Of a stretch of 64,000 bases of DNA, positions 45,582 through 57,308 are shown piece after piece (positions within the stretch are counted from its first letter, which is position 1; the number at the start of each line of letters is the position of its first letter). The position numbers were made by a program, and so were the translations under genes. Below the pieces are notes generated by a model that was not told the DNA's origin, did not search any database, and worked only from the letters and a program-made list of their open reading frames with translations. The stretch is from Penicillus capitatus (lineage: Eukaryota > Chlorophyta), in the NCBI GenBank assembly GCA_965649825.1, contig OZ287699.1, forward strand, positions 868,001 to 932,000, written 5' to 3'.

Positions 45582-46247
45582 TTAAGATCGATTAGTTTCC
45601 CTCGCAACGTCCCCCACTTCTTCACTGGCTCGGCACTTAATCATGGCATCAATCAGATCCGCCTTGCGCAGTCTAGAGACGCGGCGGATGTCAAAGTCAC
45701 GACACAACTGCCGCAAATCATCCATCTTCATCCGCACATAGAGACAGGCAGGTCGTCATTTCATCGATCGATCTTCCTCATCCGAGACAGACCTTCAGCT
45801 GCACCAATTCTTCGTACGACCAACGAGGAAGGGCATGATGGTCGTTGTGTGGGGCAGCGATCTCCACTTCGACCTCCTCTGACTGAAGGATGACATGATG
45901 CCGAGATGTTGAACACACTTTCGTAGCAGGCCGCCTCACTTGCTTCGCAGATCTCGTCATCCGTCCTCTTGCCTCATTATAGGACGCCAAGGCAACTCCA
46001 TCCTCTTCCGCCAATTCCTGCTCGACAGGTGACTCCACATCTCGATCTTCTGCGGGAACACATCTCACATTGTTGTTATTATTATTATTAAGAGCCTCTC
46101 TAAAGAAGCGCCTTTTGCAGATGGTTTGTCATTTAGGTGCGTTGTCGGCTGCATCGATGTGGACTCTTCGAGAACTTCTTTCTTTGATTTCTGAGGCATC
46201 TCTGTCTCGCTCTCTCCAAACATGAACAGAATGCTCCCATCACTCAA
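45582..46247 (-). CDS. Probable SAP-domain protein
   Basis: Minus-strand frames give MFGESETEMPQKSKKEVLEE, an acidic/Ser-rich stretch, TRSAKQVRRPATKV, LPRWSYEELVQLK and a final exon reading DDLRQLCRDFDIRRVSRLRK-ADLIDAMIKC, which has the pattern of a SAP helix-loop-helix (DNA/RNA binding). Ends RETNRS at 45582. A TTATTA run (about 46072-46090) lies within the gene, probably in an intron. The start is uncertain: the longest frame begins with TTG, and exons might lie further upstream toward 46588. Confidence 0.5.
46069..46090. repeat. TTA/TTG trinucleotide run
   Basis: Run of (TTG)(TTA)n followed by AAG. Sits inside the SAP-like gene, probably intronic. Confidence 0.8.
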
Positions 46248-46611
46248 AACTGATTTCAGTCACGAATGTCTGTCATTGAATGCGTTGGATCAGATAGCGC
46301 ACCTTTCCTTCGGGGATATGTTCTTTCGGACTCTCCCTCTGTCTCCCCTCCATCCGAACATCTCACGCGGCAGTTAAAGCGTTCTCGCCAAGGCCGACGA
46401 CGAGGGACGACATCCCGTGTCCTGCATTGCCGGCGAGATGCCAGATGACATTGCGTTTTGTTCGGGATGGATGATCGTGCTTCCTGTGCGTAGAGCATGA
46501 ATGGTCTCGTCCTGTCCCGTCGATACACAGGGACGATCCGATTAACGCCGAAACGACACGTGGGAATGGATGTCTTGATCACATTCATCGCGACGATTGC
46601 GTGGGTCTACC

Positions 46612-48293
46612 ATGATGCCATCCTCTCCGCGAAACCCGCCAGCGGGATTCATTTTTGGATGCACGCAGCAGACGGAAGAGGAATGCCGTCGACGGAAACT
46701 CTTTGGATTGCCCGAGAATCACGTTAACGCCGTCCGATCGATCCTCCCCGACACTCCATTGTTCCTCTACAATTACGATTTGCGCGTGTGCCCTTGACTG
46801 ATCTGCGAAGGGGTATAATGTATGGCGACAGGTTATGTATGGTGTTTTTCGGTCGAGCAGTCAAGGAGGCTGGAATCTGGAGCCAACGGCATGGGAGGGG
46901 CACTTTCCAGCCCAAATATACGTCCAGGACATCAGGGAGACGCCAAGACCAGGAGAAGGCATTCCTTACCATGCCTTCAGCCATGCCATCGCCGAGAACT
47001 TTTTCACGCAGAATCATTTTTCCTATTCCCTGACTGCCGCACAAGTTCATCGTCTCAGTGCTCTATTCGACGAGAGATTGAGATTCCAGACAGTACCACC
47101 AGCTGTCACATCAAGTCCTGGGAGACGAGGTGGACGTGGTGGTCGTCGTGGAGGGCGAGGAATCATGAAGCCTCATGCCACACCCAGAAGACAACCTCGA
47201 CAGAGACAGCCACGTGTTCTCGAACTGTTGCCTGGACAATCGCCTCCTGTCCCGAACGAGTCAAGGAGATATTTTGGAGGCTATAGTGGTTACCGTGTGA
47301 TTGTGAGCAATCAACATCCTATGACACATTGCTGTCCTCCAGATCAGGATCGCCTCAGCTCAGTGTCGACAGGAATGCTGTCGGAAGATGGTATGGATTG
47401 TGAGTTTGTTGGTTCGGTATCTCCGATGGAGGATATGTCGCATGCTGCACAACCATCTTCCCCCTTCCATCCCAAACATCCGGGACGCATGCTGACGCCT
47501 CCGGTAGAGACATCCCCGGTGTTTGCACAGACGGCAGTTCTCATGAACCAGCCGCAAAATATGGCGGCAGTCCCAAAAGCAAGGCAAGTAAAGAGAAAAG
47601 CACCTGAGGAGCAATGGATGCTGGGAGAAGTCACGTGGCCAAGCATGCAGGAATTCCTGAAATTCATCTGCGGGAACGATCGACTGCCCACTAACCGCAT
47701 CGACCCATCGCCAGTTTCCGACGCTTTGCCAGCTCAAGAATCTCAGAAGCTTTCGAGGACGATGCAGCAGAACGCAACAGTTGAACATGCATCCGAGGTG
47801 AAACAGATGCCGTTGAACAGCAACAAAACTAGGGTTTGAACGCGCATGGCTGTAGACTGACATCAGCACGCCCGTTCCCGATGGACAGAGCGAGATCTCA
47901 GATCTAGGGCAGTCGGAGATCGATGGGAATGGCATCTCACCCGTGAATGCGGCAACCGACATTCCTGTGACACGCGAATTCGGAACCGCACCATCAGAGG
48001 TGAACAACACATTCGTGTGCCTGCTTTCGCGTGACTGACTGTATATATACATAGGACGTATTCCAGGCGCCAGGTCCCGTTGTGCCGTGGGAACAAAGTC
48101 TGGCACGGCAGATATCTGATGTGAGCCAAACCTGATGTGTGACGCTTTGCCTTCACGTGTTGTGCTGTAGTCCTTCCAGTCCATAGGGTACAATGCAGTG
48201 ATCGAAAGTGCGCCGCCGGAACATCGTATCCCTGGCATCCATCAGCAACAAATGCGAGTGGCATTGTACCCAACAGAAGACTGGCATTCGTAG
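46612..48293 (+). CDS. DCD-domain protein 1, with RGG-rich segment
   Basis: DCD (Development and Cell Death) domain proteins are plant-specific. Start MMPSSPRNPPAGFIFGCTQQ, then EECRRRKLFGLPENHVNAV, LFLYNYDLR joined by a short intron to VMYGVFRSSSQGGWNLEP, then FPAQIYVQDI and ENFFTQNHFSYSL, which completes the DCD domain. Next an RGG box (SPGRRGGRGGRRGGRG, about 47112-47160), suggesting RNA binding, and a long disordered part. The fourth junction uses a 58-nt intron after EHASE and joins TDISTPVPDGQS. The last exon ends RVALYPTEDWHS. About 490 residues. Role is not known; relatives in plants respond to stress and cell death. Confidence 0.85.
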
Positions 48294-49156
48294 CATCCAT
48301 TCATGAAGTGCTGCACGGTGATCGTCATTGGCATATCCGTTCTCGATGAAAGCTCAGGGGATTGGAGAGCTGTAAGATGTGTATCCAGGATTGCCATTCT
48401 TAAGTACACACGTTTGTATACGCTCTATCCAATACAACGAAACGGGCGCCGTCGTTTATTTGCCTTACGTGTGAGAAAAGGACCCTTCGTGCTGCAAGAA
48501 GGCTGTTTCAATTATGGATGCACGTTCTTTGAACGGAGTTTTGATCTTTGCTGTTCTGTTGCTGCGATGCCTGAGGACGATTTCTAATGTCTTGTTGTGT
48601 GTGATGCTGATGAGGGTTGCCTTTTCGGTTCGTCGCGAAGAGAAAGATGCATACGACATCCGGAGGGCGAATCGCTAAACGCGAAGTGGTCCGTCGCATC
48701 GTCGAGGATAGCTATCTACGCAACGCGACGGAAGAGATTCCATCCGCATCGACCCGTCCGTTGTGCACGAACCATTCGGTCAACTATTTCCAAGAATAAG
48801 TTGAGATTCCATAAGGTCGTGCGAGTGTTGCATAACAATTCAATGCTGTCACGTGAACAAGAGCACAGAACTGCAAAGTGATGATCATCACTAAAGTAAT
48901 CGCCAATGGCAACATGTGTTCGGATCCGGTTAGACTCGACATTCAGGCACCGGATGCTGGCGTCTGCTGGAGCAGCAAGAAAACCTAACACAAAAGGCAG
49001 GGCGTTATTTTATAGCGTATTCACGTCGATAGCCGACCGTGATGAACGTGTTTGTTGTGCCGAGGATGGACTTGATGTTTCTCATATTCTTCTTCTCTTT
49101 GCTAGATACAAGTCACCACTATACTCGACGTTCTGTCGCCTCTTACGAAGATCTTA
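48294..49156. other. Interval with one short open frame
   Basis: About 860 bp. A plus-strand frame of 50 codons (48647-48799) starts MHTTSGGRIAKREVVRRIVE and ends HSVNYFQE. It is neatly amphipathic and could be a small protein, but nothing supports it beyond codon look. Otherwise I see nothing here. Confidence 0.25.
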
Positions 49157-50620
49157 CTAGAGCATATACTGGCATCTCCTTTTTCGCAAATAGAACTCCA
49201 CGACATACTGAACAATGACCCAGATCACCAATTCCGCTGCTGTAAAGCTGATTGCTTCCAGAAAGAGATGCGATGCGATGTCATGGATGAACGGGAAGGA
49301 TGACTTCCGAGAACTCGGTCCATAACGAATGATGAGCGATAGGATGATGAAGGTGCTCTTGGCAGAGACCTCGCAATAGCACTTGATGAGCAGAGGCTTC
49401 AGTTTTAGAGGATCCTGTCAGAGAAGCACCCTTCTCTCCATCTGCACGACATGTCACATCGTGTGATGATACCTTGACCCATTTGATAAAGGATTCTAGA
49501 CTGAAATCGTCGTTGCTATCATTTTGACCTGCCCTCTGATGGTGTTTCAGCAATTGTCTGTTCTTCTTCTTCAGAAAGGCGGCGAACGGGCCAGAGACGA
49601 ACAGGCAGAACATGTCTGTCATGTTGATCAAGACAAAAATGAACAAGGGATTGACCTTCGCCTGAATTCCGAGGAAGACGATCATCTACACCGTGCTAAC
49701 ATAAGAACCGAGAAGAGAGGTACGCCGGCGGTGAACTTGGAAGACGGACGAGACGAATGTGAAGAAAGCTTCGACGACAGACACTGTCTTGCGATTGAAT
49801 GCTTCGGCCAGTCTGGCACAGTCCTCTGTACTTCTGGTCACCAGAATCGGGTAGAGAAAAGAGAGGGTGATGAGCGATAGAGCATCTCTTTGCCCAAAGT
49901 TCGTGACCAGCAATCGGTTGACAATAAACACCAGGATCTACACAACAGCAACGCCAGATCGAACGCGACTGATGCCCATAGTCCGTTTACGAGAAAGTTT
50001 ATGATGATTAGGGAGTTGGAGATATCTTTCCGGAAAGTTTTCATCTTTGATTTAAGCTTGTGTGGCACATGGGGGTAGGACATGACAAAGACCTGCACCA
50101 CAGAGCGATGTCACGGCAAAGATGCCGAGAGAAACGCGTACGGCGGCCGTGATAATGAGCATCACACAGACTGGAGTGTTGTAGAAGGGAAACGTCACTG
50201 TCGTGAGTCCCTTGAATGTCGCGAAGGCCAACACAGGGATGCATATGGCGACACATATGTAGCTCAGGATACTCATATGAATATAGAAGTAGAATCCCAG
50301 CCATGCGTTCAGGAAGAGACCTATGCTCGACTTCCGGCATCACTGGAGAGGTAGAGGTGATGGATACCGGAGACGAGGCCGAGCATGGGCATTCCCACGT
50401 AGGCGTAGAGGCGGTGTTGTGAAACAGACAGTTCCACGTCGCTTTCAAAAGGTATGAGACAGATAGGAAGGCCGATGAATAACGGAAGCAGTGTCATCCA
50501 CAGCAGGACGACGACGTCAATCTGTAGCGATTTCTTCCAAGGATAAACGAAGAAGGGACGACTCTTGCCCAGAATAGCACTACGGACTTTTGCCCATCCT
50601 CTTTTGCCTTTGGTATTCAT
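49157..50620 (-). CDS. Unidentified multipass membrane protein
   Basis: Start MNTKGKRGWAKVRSAILGK at 50620. Hydrophobic segments in order: VVVLLWMTLLPLFIGLPICL, YAYVGMPMLGLVSGIHHLY, YICVAICIPVLAFATF, VCVMLIITAAVRVSLGIFA, a segment near 49960 (LIIINFLVNGLWASVAF), VNPLFIFVLINMTDMFCLF, and at the end STFIILSLIIRYG and AAELVIWVIVQYVVEFYL, stopping in RKRRCQYML. Several short introns. I count about eight to ten possible helices and no known transporter motif. Arg/Lys-rich ends are likely cytosolic. I do not recognise the family. Confidence 0.6.
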
Positions 50621-50693
50621 GCTGCTTGACTGTCGACTCTTCGCTCGGAGTTCCTAGGAAAGGAGAAATCGCCGATGAGCAGCGTTGTTGAGG

Positions 50694-51630
50694 TTATGCC
50701 ATGTCTCCTTCGTCGACGATGGGTGCGCTCAACGCCATGTTTCGGCAGATCAATGCAAAATCGGCTGTCGACTTCTTTACGGAGGACCGATCTCCACTCG
50801 GAGCCTCTGAGTTACGACATAGAAGCTCGTGAGATAGATGCGAGATATTCAGCGATTCGAAGAAAGCTTGACGCAGACAGGGAAAGCGACTTCTTGGAGG
50901 AGGATCCACAATAGCAAAGATCTGGTCCATGTTGCGCAGGACATGTTTGCTGTTGAAGAGCACCACTTTCTCATTCTCGTACACAAATATCTCGAGAACT
51001 GTTCGACGCAAAACACTCCCGGCTTCATTTCTAAACCTCACGCGTCGAGTGAGAGAGATCGCGTGATGCGAGTGTGGACCGTAGGTCGGCGAGAGATGAA
51101 GCCATCGGTATCGTCATCATACGTCTTCCCTCTCCATAGCTGTAGACATCTTTCGTTCGTCGATTTCGATAGGCGGTGGAAACAATCAGACGGATATTTT
51201 TCGCCGGCGCTTTGACGGAAGGCGGCGCGGCTTTGAGATCTCTTTTGGTGCTGCTTGTAGCGATTGCAATTCCAGAAGGTGCCTACTCGGACACACTGTC
51301 GCGGCGTCAATGGCATCGACGCATTACCCTCTTCCTGCCAGGCGCTCCGTCGGTAGCCGATCTCTGTCTGGAGGCTGTCCTTGTCGCCGAGACCAATCCT
51401 ACGAAACAATGCGGCAACTGAGCTGTCCTCAAGGTGTACGCGAGGTGCTTGCTATTTCCACGGACTCTTGTATTCGGCGAGGCCTTTTTGGGTAGGGATG
51501 CATCATGCTCCTCGATGACGATGCTGCGGAAGAGGCAAACGCACACCACCACTTACGCTCCTGCTTCGTCATATGCGATCGCTCACTCCTTCAGTGCGAC
51601 TTGTGGCGGCGACGCTCGATCGTTTTCCAT
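50694..51630 (-). CDS. Unidentified protein, several exons
   Basis: Start MENDRASPPQVALKE at 51630, followed by a 60-nt-class intron. Later frames read IAIATSSTKRDLKAAPPSVK, KNIRLIVSTAYRNRRTKDVY and MASSLADLRSTLASRDL, then across an intron with a strong GTGAGG donor LEIFVYENEKVVLFNSKHVL and FAIVDPPPRSRFP, ending VDEGDMA at 50694. The second half has the rhythm of a ubiquitin-like or doublecortin-like fold, but no diagnostic motif. Join of the first exon to the rest is unsure. It follows the methyltransferase-like gene on the same strand. Confidence 0.45.
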
Positions 51631-51746
51631 TTAGCAAAGCCGTTACAACCTTGGTCCCAAAAGAGGCACCGAATCTCGCGCAATAATGTTTCTAGGCCTT
51701 ATACGCCGATGTTCGCAGCGCGTGAATGCGCCTCGGTGTTCACGAT

Positions 51747-52847
51747 TCATACGTCGTCGTCAGTCGAGATGTTGCGGTAGCGCAAGATAAGAGGCCTGCC
51801 CATTCCCTCGAATTCAATTCTGGAGACTTTGTCGAGATCTCGAAGGGTCTCGTAGTATGCTCTACTGCTCCCTTCGGCGCTATTCGCGTCCATTGGACAG
51901 ACATCGAGAGAAGCGAAGGCAAAAGCAGGAGGAACAGCGCCCGTCTCATTGATACGCGTCCAAGTACCTCTCCAGGCGACGTCATTTCTTGGCACTTCAT
52001 GTGGCCTCGCCTGTCGGGGTCGCTTGCGCGATTCTGATTTCGCCCACGAGTGTGCTGGACTGGTGGCATCGCTGCCTGTTATCATACCATAGCTTTCAGC
52101 TTGATGCACAAAGAGCGTCCCGGTGCTTTTGTTTTCCAGAACAGGAAACTCGCTCTCCAAGTGGTTCTGAATCAACGACAGCGACTGCATCGCGGAGCGC
52201 TCCTCTTCTGTAAAGATATCGAGTCCTGGAGGCAACAGATCAAACACGACTGGATGCGCGTATTCGATCTCTCGCACTGCAAGCACTTGCGAAAAACTGG
52301 TGCTGTTGGGGAAATCGATCAGAACGAGACAGCCATTCGGACGCAGGTAGTGTATCGATTCCTGCCAGACCAGGTTTCGTTGTCCTGGGTGCCCGACGAG
52401 CATCATGTCTAGACCCTGATTCATCGATCCTAGTTCTCTTTGGTGGTCTGCCGCCGAGAGCAGATTCAGAATCCAGCCGCTCTCTCGGAGCGAATCGGCG
52501 ACGGTGTGTATGACATCTCCAGGTGTCAGATCGTCAATGCTGCAGGTAATTTGGCAGTTGAAGTGATTGGCCTCGGCGAGCCAGACCAAGAGGCCCATTA
52601 AACAGGCGGCAGGACATGCGCCTCCGACAGTGATGTGTAACTGGCGCTGGCCGTCAATGCCTTCGTACACTTCTGGCCAGGTTTTTCTATTCAGTCGTTT
52701 TTGTAGAATCCATTCGATACTCCGTGTTTGGGAGAGAAAGTAGCGCCAGACAGTAGAGAATGTATCATCGGATGCGTTAGTGTTCTTCAATGTCTGGAGC
52801 AGCTTTTCGACGAATGGTACAACTTCGTCGGCATTCTCTTCCATCAT
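51747..52847 (-). CDS. Rossmann-fold, methyltransferase-like protein
   Basis: One open frame of 366 codons starting MMEENADEVVPFVEKLLQTL. Helical N-terminus, then LHITVGGACPAACLMGLLVW, LNLLSAADHQ and GLDMMLVGHPGQRNLVWQES, then YLRPNGCLVLIDFP, which follows the beta-alpha pattern of class I methyltransferases (glycine-rich loop, acidic end of strand 4, strand 5). The loop GGACPAAC is not the usual GxGxG, so activity is open. The C-terminal third is disordered and Arg/Pro-rich (SRKRPRQARPHE). I do not recognise the family. Confidence 0.5.
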   Translation of the reverse strand: MMEENADEVVPFVEKLLQTLKNTNASDDTFSTVWRYFLSQTRSIEWILQKRLNRKTWPEVYEGIDGQRQLHITVGGACPAACLMGLLVWLAEANHFNCQITCSIDDLTPGDVIHTVADSLRESGWILNLLSAADHQRELGSMNQGLDMMLVGHPGQRNLVWQESIHYLRPNGCLVLIDFPNSTSFSQVLAVREIEYAHPVVFDLLPPGLDIFTEEERSAMQSLSLIQNHLESEFPVLENKSTGTLFVHQAESYGMITGSDATSPAHSWAKSESRKRPRQARPHEVPRNDVAWRGTWTRINETGAVPPAFAFASLDVCPMDANSAEGSSRAYYETLRDLDKVSRIEFEGMGRPLILRYRNISTDDDV

Positions 52848-53174
52848 TCGACGTCACGTCGATCTCGGGCGTGGATTACCATTTTCTAACGTCTGCGATC
52901 GGGAATTTAAATGTGTAAATGGCGCCGATGTGTCTCATCGGCCTACTTGCCCCAATACAGTCAATACGCATGTTCTTAGAAACCTGCATGATGACAATTG
53001 ATTGAGGGAAAAGGCGTTCAAGTGTAAAGCAAAATGAAACAGCATGGTAAAGGGTGAAATTGAACAAACAGACTTATGAACAAATCATAAACCTGGAAGC
53101 CAAAAACGAACAGCATGCTTCAGGGGATTGAATCATATAGAATGTGATGTTCTTGATGAGCACCGGTGCTTCAG
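52848..53174. other. Interval of 327 bp, no gene seen
   Basis: Lies between two minus-strand genes. Holds the 3' end of the protease gene and the promoter of nothing obvious; no feature seen. Confidence 0.5.
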
Positions 53175-55600
53175 TTACTTCTCGACATTCACAACGATCT
53201 CGGCGAGCGCAAGTGTGTAACTGCGCGTGTAGCAACGAATCTGGTCTTTGGATACTGCAAAACAAGTGGGTGCTTCTAGAAAAGGCCCAACAATTGGCTA
53301 GAAAGAACAGAACATGCAGATCATGTCGAATGCAAAACAGATGACTTACTTTCCATGATGTCCATCCTGATCCGATGCGTATAAGAGAGCTGTGCAGCAA
53401 AGTTCGGTCCTGTCCCAAGGCAAAGCAATCAGCTTTGAAGTCGTCAGTAGAGACGCATTCTGGCTCAGATAATACTGTGGACTCGAAGGTGTAGTGATCA
53501 ATCCGAAATAAATTATCATCTGGATCCTCCATCTTGACATAGACGAAATAGACTGCTTCGTTTGTGTAGCCGCGACTGAAATAGAATGTTCGATTCGACC
53601 AATCCACAATGGACAACGGACTGTACCATTTCTGGGATCGAATCGAAGAAGAAGAATGCCATTTATCATCGTCGATACTGTATCTTCTGTAGTAAGGAGT
53701 GTGGTCCCAATCCTCAAAATAAATGGTGATTCGGTTTGTTTCTGAATCGTAAACGACAGAAGGCTTTTGTCTGGTATATCCTCCAATGTTCTTTAGAGCT
53801 CTCCATTTGAATTCTCCTGGAATGTATTGTTTGTGATACATGCTGTAGTTCAGGTCTCTTCCTATGCAGTCGATCTGACCATCGGAATGGGACACGCAGG
53901 CTGGCACTTCTTCCAATGGGCCGTCCAGAGAATACCACTCCTCCCACTCTCCGTTTTTCATTTCCCGCGTCATGAGAGCGGCGTTTTCGCTTATAATGAA
54001 ACAATTGACAGAACGGGGAGCAGTGATGACGCACTCGACGTCTCCGAGAGCAAATCCGCCAATGTTTTCGATCTCTTCCACGACACTGTCTTTGATCGTC
54101 ATTCGGTGAACAGAGCTGTCCAATCCACGATAGAAACAGTCCACAGCACCAGTCTCATTCCAAGAGAGGCATTTGGGGCGTGTCATTGCTGTGCCGCCTA
54201 GACATGTCGTCTGTCTCTCCTCCAGCGAATTCGAACGGTGTCCATATGAGAGCAAACATTCAGGATCCCTGTTTTTTGGCGATGCTCGGAGCACCTACAA
54301 GTAAGATGCAAATCTGGATGAGATGTTGGTCATGGCAAACCTCATCGTCTCTGTCGAGCACAATTGGTCCAGACGTTCCGCCGCCCCGTATGGTGTTTGG
54401 TCGCGTGCATTCACGAGCATCTCCACCATCAATGATGCAATCTATCCACGTTCTGAACTTACTAACGTGAGTATACACTCCTAGAAGAATTGCCCATATT
54501 GACAATGGAACACACAAAACGGAAACTACCAGGATATGGGCCGTTCTCTTCGCTGACTCCAAACGAGGTAATTCCAACGAGTCTATCAAGATTCGGCTTT
54601 CCTTCTGCGATGTTGTTGAAACGATGTGGAATGAACACGGGACCACCAGAGTCACCTGTGAACAAATCGTTCACATGATGTAACGATCTGATCGTGAGAA
54701 TCACACCGCGTGTCGTGCTTCCAGTACTGGACAAGGCACAGAACATGTTGTGTGAAATCGACCCTTCGTAAGCCTCGAAATCATTGCACGCCGTTCTTGG
54801 CAGGAAGGTGAGATCGTAGAGTATTTGCAGTCTATCCGCCAGGTCTGTCCTAGAAGCAGCACGTACATGTCAATCACTGGGTGATGTGGACGATCGATTC
54901 ACCCTCTTCCGCTTGTGTCACCAAATCCAATCGTTAAGAACAGCGCTCCAGAATTGTATTCTGCTTCGGGAGCCGGTAGGCTGATAGGCGTCTTCTTGCA
55001 TTTCCCATCGAGTTTTAGTACGGCGATATCATGGCCGTCTTGCACCAGACCGTTCCATTCCGGATGAATGACCGGTTTCTTAGCCAAGCCGAATTCCTGA
55101 CCGACGTGGTTGATTAATGTACGTCGTGCAAGAAAAGCAGAGTTACTTCTGCGCTGTCGTCGGAATTGTCGCGTTCATAGAGGCCGACGGAAATCAAAGG
55201 GTCTGTGTCGGTATTATCAAGCTCGGGGTCGACGCAATGCGCAGCAGTGAGAACGTGTTGCTCGTCCACCAAGACGCAGCCGCAGAAATGGTCATCCTTT
55301 GAGAGTGACTTCAATGAACAGGCGTAGGGAAAACGTCCCTTCGGAGCATCTTCTCCCCCCTGAACACATCCGAATAAGCACAAGACAGACGTTGGCTTCT
55401 CTCACATAGATGTGCGGAACAAAAGCCTCCGCTGAGCGATTGCTTTTTTGCGCTTCGACGAGGTCTAGACCATAAACAAGTGCGAGGCGCATTGCCAATA
55501 GCAAGAACGCACATGGACCCCAACCGCACAGGGAGAGGAGAACAACGAGAAGAGAGACAAGAGTGGTAGCCATGGACGGCATCAATAGCGTCGTCCCCAT
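53175..55600 (-). CDS. Secreted trypsin-like protease fused to a PLL-like beta-propeller
   Basis: From 55600 (or 55573, MATTLVSLLVVLLSLCG) a signal peptide, then after introns GGEDAPKGRFPYACSL and VLTAAHCVDP (catalytic His), HDIAVLKLDG (Asp), LTIGFGDTSGRG, and GDSGGPVFIP (Ser): a complete S1 protease. The exon ending DRDDE joins in frame across a 46-nt intron to VLRASPKNRDPECLLSYGHR, opening a region of about 300 residues with repeated blades: CLSWNETGAVDCFYRGLDSS, ACVSHSDGQIDCIGRDLNYS, ECVSTDDFKADCFALGQDRT and a last one TCFAVSKDQIRCYTRSY. These look like PLL/DUF346-type carbohydrate-binding propeller blades with Cys pairs. The end is VVNVEK at 53175. Confidence 0.75.
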
Positions 55601-55716
55601 GACGAACTTTCAGGTACACCAGGACCGTTTACTGCGGCGATTGCTCAACGTCCTTAAAAGACACACACACGCATCCGAATCATTCAAGCCGTTTTATTCC
55701 TTGTTTTAACAGTCGG

Positions 55717-56942
55717 ATGGCGGATAGCGAGATCAGTTTTCTCACCAATGACGGTGTTAGGATTGCCTACGAAAAACGAGGCGATTCTACGCACGCCACA
55801 CTTATCTTGCTTCATGGTATGTGACGTTCTGTGCGTTTCTTCTTTCGTGATAGATGCGTTTCAGGGTGGAGTGGCTCTAAGCGATACTTCGACAAGAACA
55901 TCGACGCGTTGGCAGAAGTGTGTTCCGTCTACCGTCTTGACCATCGTTTTCATGGCGATTCAGACAAACCTTCATGGGTAAGGAGTGCATAGTGTGCTGC
56001 TGCATACTTCTGTTTGGAACGGTCTCGATACCTAGGGCTTCTTTGTGTCCCGCCTGGCTGCCGACGTTCATGACCTGATCCTGCAGCACGAGCTCAAGGT
56101 TATCATGTCAATGCAGTTCGCTATGTGAGATCGTAGATGTTTGCATACACAGAATGTTGTCTTGTTGGGGACATCTATGGGCTGTTCGATTATCTGGGCG
56201 TACTGCATGCTTTACGGCACGAGTTCCCTCATCGGTGCGATCTTTGTAGATCAATCGCCTCTTCAGGTGAAACGGCGATTCATATGATAACGGTTTTATT
56301 TGTTGGAACACAGAATAAAAGGGGCGATTGGGAACTGGGGTCCAAGAGTTGCTACGACGAAGCGACGCTTCTGAAGAACATCGAACTCGTCAGCGATCTC
56401 CCATCATTTGCAGAAGGCATGGCAGCTTCGTGTTTGTCCAACCCCATCGATGACGAATACCATCAGGTCACTCACTCACTCTTCCATCCAGCTATGCTCT
56501 TACACAGTCGTTTGCGTTTTAGTTGTTGAAAAACGAAACGATGAAAGCAGATGGAGCGGCCATCGGTGAACTTATGCGAGACCATACACAAGTAACAAGT
56601 CAAACCAGATGGCGTCTCCTTGACAGATCGATCTTTTCATACACAGATCGATTGGCGTCCAGTGTTGCCTAGAATCAATATTCCATGCCTCAACTGTATC
56701 GGCAAGAAGAGTGGTATCTTTCCTTCTGACGGTATGGCAAAGGAAAGATCTATCTGTTCTATCCAAGCATCTATTCTTTCCAAGGGGTGGAGCTTGTTGG
56801 AAATCTTATCCCGAAGTGCAAAAATGTTGTTTTCTCAGACGAGAACCATTGGCTGCATATTGAGAACCCGACCAAATTCAATTCTACGGTTCTCAGTTTC
56901 TTGAAGGAGCTCTGCCCTGGATGGAGAGCCCAAGATGCCTAA
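55717..56942 (+). CDS. Alpha/beta hydrolase
   Basis: Starts MADSEISFLTNDGVRIAYEK. A first intron splits LILLHG-WSGSKRYFDKN (oxyanion HGxSG-type loop); then YRLDHRFHGDSDKPSWGF, and VVLLGTSMGCSIIWAY with the nucleophile elbow GTSMG. Later exons give IFVDQSPLQ and NIPCLNCIGKKSG, and near the C-terminus DENHWLHIENPTKFN carries the catalytic His. About 280 residues over six exons. Similar to small cytosolic epoxide hydrolase/haloperoxidase-like esterases; substrate unknown. Ends WRAQDA at 56942. Confidence 0.85.
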
Positions 56943-57308
56943 GAGCGTTTTCCTAAAGCCATGCGTCACCCAGTCTTGAGAATGTGACACGTCACATGTG
57001 TTGGAGGAAACCTGCGTTGTAAAAGAAGATGGGTTGATTTTCTTGAAACCTATGACACTTCCTTGGCTCAAACGGTGACCAGTCTCCATCCTTGAAAAGC
57101 TGTGCCAGCATTGAAGCTCCCTGCCACTTCCAGTAAAGCACCTATCCATGCTCTCAGCCAAAAATGGACGTGTCAATGCTTTCCCTTACGCCGATGACGG
57201 AATACGAAGCGATCTGCCCAAACGTTAGCTGCGCCAATGACTTTCGATGAAAACTGCCGATGGACACAATGATATGTATGTGTGTGCACCGTCCAGAATG
57301 CAGAGGAC
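56943..57308. other. Interval of 366 bp, no gene seen
   Basis: Tail-to-tail gap between the hydrolase and DCD protein 2. Presumably both 3' untranslated regions; nothing else recognised. Confidence 0.5.

Noticed and set aside
47360-48238. 292-codon minus-strand frame
   Set aside because: Antisense to the disordered part of DCD protein 1; no domain and it crosses several of that gene's introns.
53074-54294. The propeller region as a separate gene
   Set aside because: The frame begins with GTG at a splice acceptor, and the preceding protease exon joins it in frame with a good 46-nt intron.
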